A DNA stretch of 64,000 bases from an uncultured Bacteroidia bacterium. GTDB taxonomy: Bacteria > Bacteroidota > Bacteroidia > Bacteroidales > UBA932. How positions within the stretch are numbered: the stretch's first letter is position 1; each line of letters starts with the position of its first letter. Position numbers and translations under genes: made by a program. Shown here piece after piece: positions 62,960-64,000 of this stretch. Location of the stretch: NCBI GenBank assembly GCA_902773925.1, contig CACYGI010000004.1:62001-126000 (forward strand). Reading direction: 5' to 3'. The notes below the pieces were generated by a model. It was not told where the DNA came from. It ran no database searches and saw only the letters and a list, made by a program, of their open reading frames with translations.

Positions 62960-63667
62960 TCATTTCCTGTTAAACACTTTATCCAATCGCCTGAGGCCTG
63001 CTTTTATTAAGGCATCCATTGAAATCCCCAACTCTAGTGTCACCACTTCGAAGTCATGCAATCTCTGAATAGTTTCCGACCAACATATACCTTCCAACAC
63101 CTCACGCTGTTTCAAAAAATCATGGTCACGATGTGCTCCGGCATTGTGTCGCACCTCCGCAAGCTCAGGTTTTGTCTGTTTATAAAAATCCTGTAGTTCC
63201 TTTCTTGCAATCCTTGTTCGTGCCAACTCAGCGGATGACAATAGTTTCGATGCTATGTCTTGATATTTCTTAGCTGTAAGCAGCAATAGGTCATCACACC
63301 ATTCGTACATCATTACAAAAGCATCAACAGCTATCCGCTCTTTGCCACTCTCATTTTTCTCAAAATACAATAGTTTCTGTAGCCCTTTGGTTTCAAATGA
63401 ACACTGTTGACATTGCGCTGCTGTATTGACTATAAACTCTTGCTCTTCAAACGCTCGTTTCATCTGCATCAGAGTATGTGTCTGCCCGTTTCTCGCTATT
63501 CTTTCATCAATCTCTGCTATATTTCCTCTGCATATCTTTATCTGAAGTTCAAACTGCTCAAGACATTTCTTTTCTTCCGCTATAGTATTCTCCAATGCAG
63601 CCTTTAGATCATCTCCATCCGAAGAATCCATCCTTTGTTCCAGAAAAATATCTAGACACTTACCCAT
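62960..63667 (-). CDS. Helical protein with HEPN-like RxxxxxH motif
   Basis: 235 residues from ATG 63667; a TTG three codons earlier is possible. The first 70 residues are coiled-coil-like (LENTIAEEKKCLEQFELQIK). Near residue 180 ELAEVRHNAGAHRDHDF contains RHNAGAH, an Arg-x5-His pattern resembling the Rx4-6H motif of HEPN ribonucleases. A CxxC (QCQQCSF) near residue 88 may bind metal or be incidental. Family not recognised; with the PD-(D/E)XK-like neighbour a defence or RNA-processing role is conceivable. Confidence 0.55.
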   Translation of the reverse strand: MGKCLDIFLEQRMDSSDGDDLKAALENTIAEEKKCLEQFELQIKICRGNIAEIDERIARNGQTHTLMQMKRAFEEQEFIVNTAAQCQQCSFETKGLQKLLYFEKNESGKERIAVDAFVMMYEWCDDLLLLTAKKYQDIASKLLSSAELARTRIARKELQDFYKQTKPELAEVRHNAGAHRDHDFLKQREVLEGICWSETIQRLHDFEVVTLELGISMDALIKAGLRRLDKVFNRK

Positions 63668-63678
63668 CCTATGCAAAA

Positions 63679-64000
63679 TTAATAGTCCAATTTCGTAATG
63701 TCTGCCTCATCATCCATCTCTTTGGCCATCCGCTCATACTGCGCCCATAGGTCTTTGAAGACTTTCGAAACCCTCGGGTATTTCTTATTGTACTTTTCGT
63801 AAAGACCTTTGAATAATTCAGCATTTCCTCTCTCTATTCCACCGCCATCGTATGGTCCACGAGAAGTTAACCCGCGTTTATTAAAAAGCCCAGCATTGTA
63901 ACTACTGTAAAATGCCTTCTCTTCTATTGGCTCGATTACAGCAAATAACTTCTCTGCGTCATTTTCCCATTCAGGGAAATGCGCAAACAATTGTCCCAAT
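63679..64000 (-). CDS. Unknown protein, N-terminus beyond the window
   Basis: About 106 C-terminal residues are visible: ending in KEMDDEADITKLDY, with FNKRGLTSRGPYDGGGIERG and KYPRVSKVFKDLWAQYERMA. The frame runs off the window edge, so the start is not seen. No family recognised. It precedes the HEPN-like gene by 11 bp on the minus strand, so they are probably in one operon. Confidence 0.5.
   Translation of the reverse strand, partial: LGQLFAHFPEWENDAEKLFAVIEPIEEKAFYSSYNAGLFNKRGLTSRGPYDGGGIERGNAELFKGLYEKYNKKYPRVSKVFKDLWAQYERMAKEMDDEADITKLDY

Overview
The window looks like a chromosomal segment of a Bacteroidales bacterium (phylum Bacteroidota), probably from a gut community. Intergenic regions repeatedly carry the Bacteroidota -7 box TAnnTTTG, sometimes with a TTTG -33 box (clear at 37641-37671, 40674-40705 and 46603-46635). 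Typical lineage families are present: DUF4954, DUF5606, DUF3276, a long NusB, GlsB-like N-acyltransferase, fimbrillin-like/BACON lipoproteins and BspA-type repeats. Housekeeping DNA is GC-rich and genes are packed with ATGA or TAATG overlaps. Genus cannot be fixed from the sequence alone.

Layout: (1) 1-3.7 kb, an acyl-lipid neighbourhood: a GlsA-like acyltransferase (cut by the window edge), a small lipoprotein, a GH3 acyl-amido synthetase and a GlsB-like N-acyltransferase. (2) 3.7-20.0 kb, a minus-strand surface-polysaccharide locus: WecA/TagO-type initiating transferase, flippase, polymerase, five glycosyltransferases, a radical SAM protein, an NTP_transf_5 protein and DUF4954. An AT-rich 852-residue beta-helix protein with a phage-tail-like N-terminus sits inside it. 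(3) 20.0-26.6 kb, ferritin, a YiiX-like lipoprotein, then a branched-chain amino acid fermentation operon (butyrate kinase, IlvE, four-subunit 2-oxoacid:ferredoxin oxidoreductase). (4) 26.9-33.7 kb, housekeeping (nusB, yajC, ybbR-like, coaE, DUF5606, rimO, fabG; then DUF3276 and pfkA). (5) 33.7-43.1 kb, surface proteins (an endonuclease lipoprotein and a BspA-like lipoprotein, each preceded by a small ORF), tRNA-Glu, dnaK and a 1.2-kb repeat-rich gap. (6) 43.1-52.4 kb, nadD, gmk, fba, an RluA-type synthase, tRNA-Ser, and assorted metabolic and membrane genes. (7) 52.5-64 kb, a second polysaccharide locus (UDP-glucuronate epimerase, WbuC, a disrupted WecA-like gene) interrupted by AT-rich defence-like genes.

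The most interesting items are the operon encoding an orphan Cas2-like protein, a DUF3696 ATPase and an unknown protein (56.8-59.1 kb); the nearby Mrr-STAND NTPase; a 26-bp insertion with an apparent 5-bp target duplication that breaks the WecA-like gene and belongs to a short repeat family seen elsewhere in the window; and a pair of inverted ~203-bp repeats bracketing a 5.5-kb segment. No integrase, transposase, CRISPR array or cas1 was seen.
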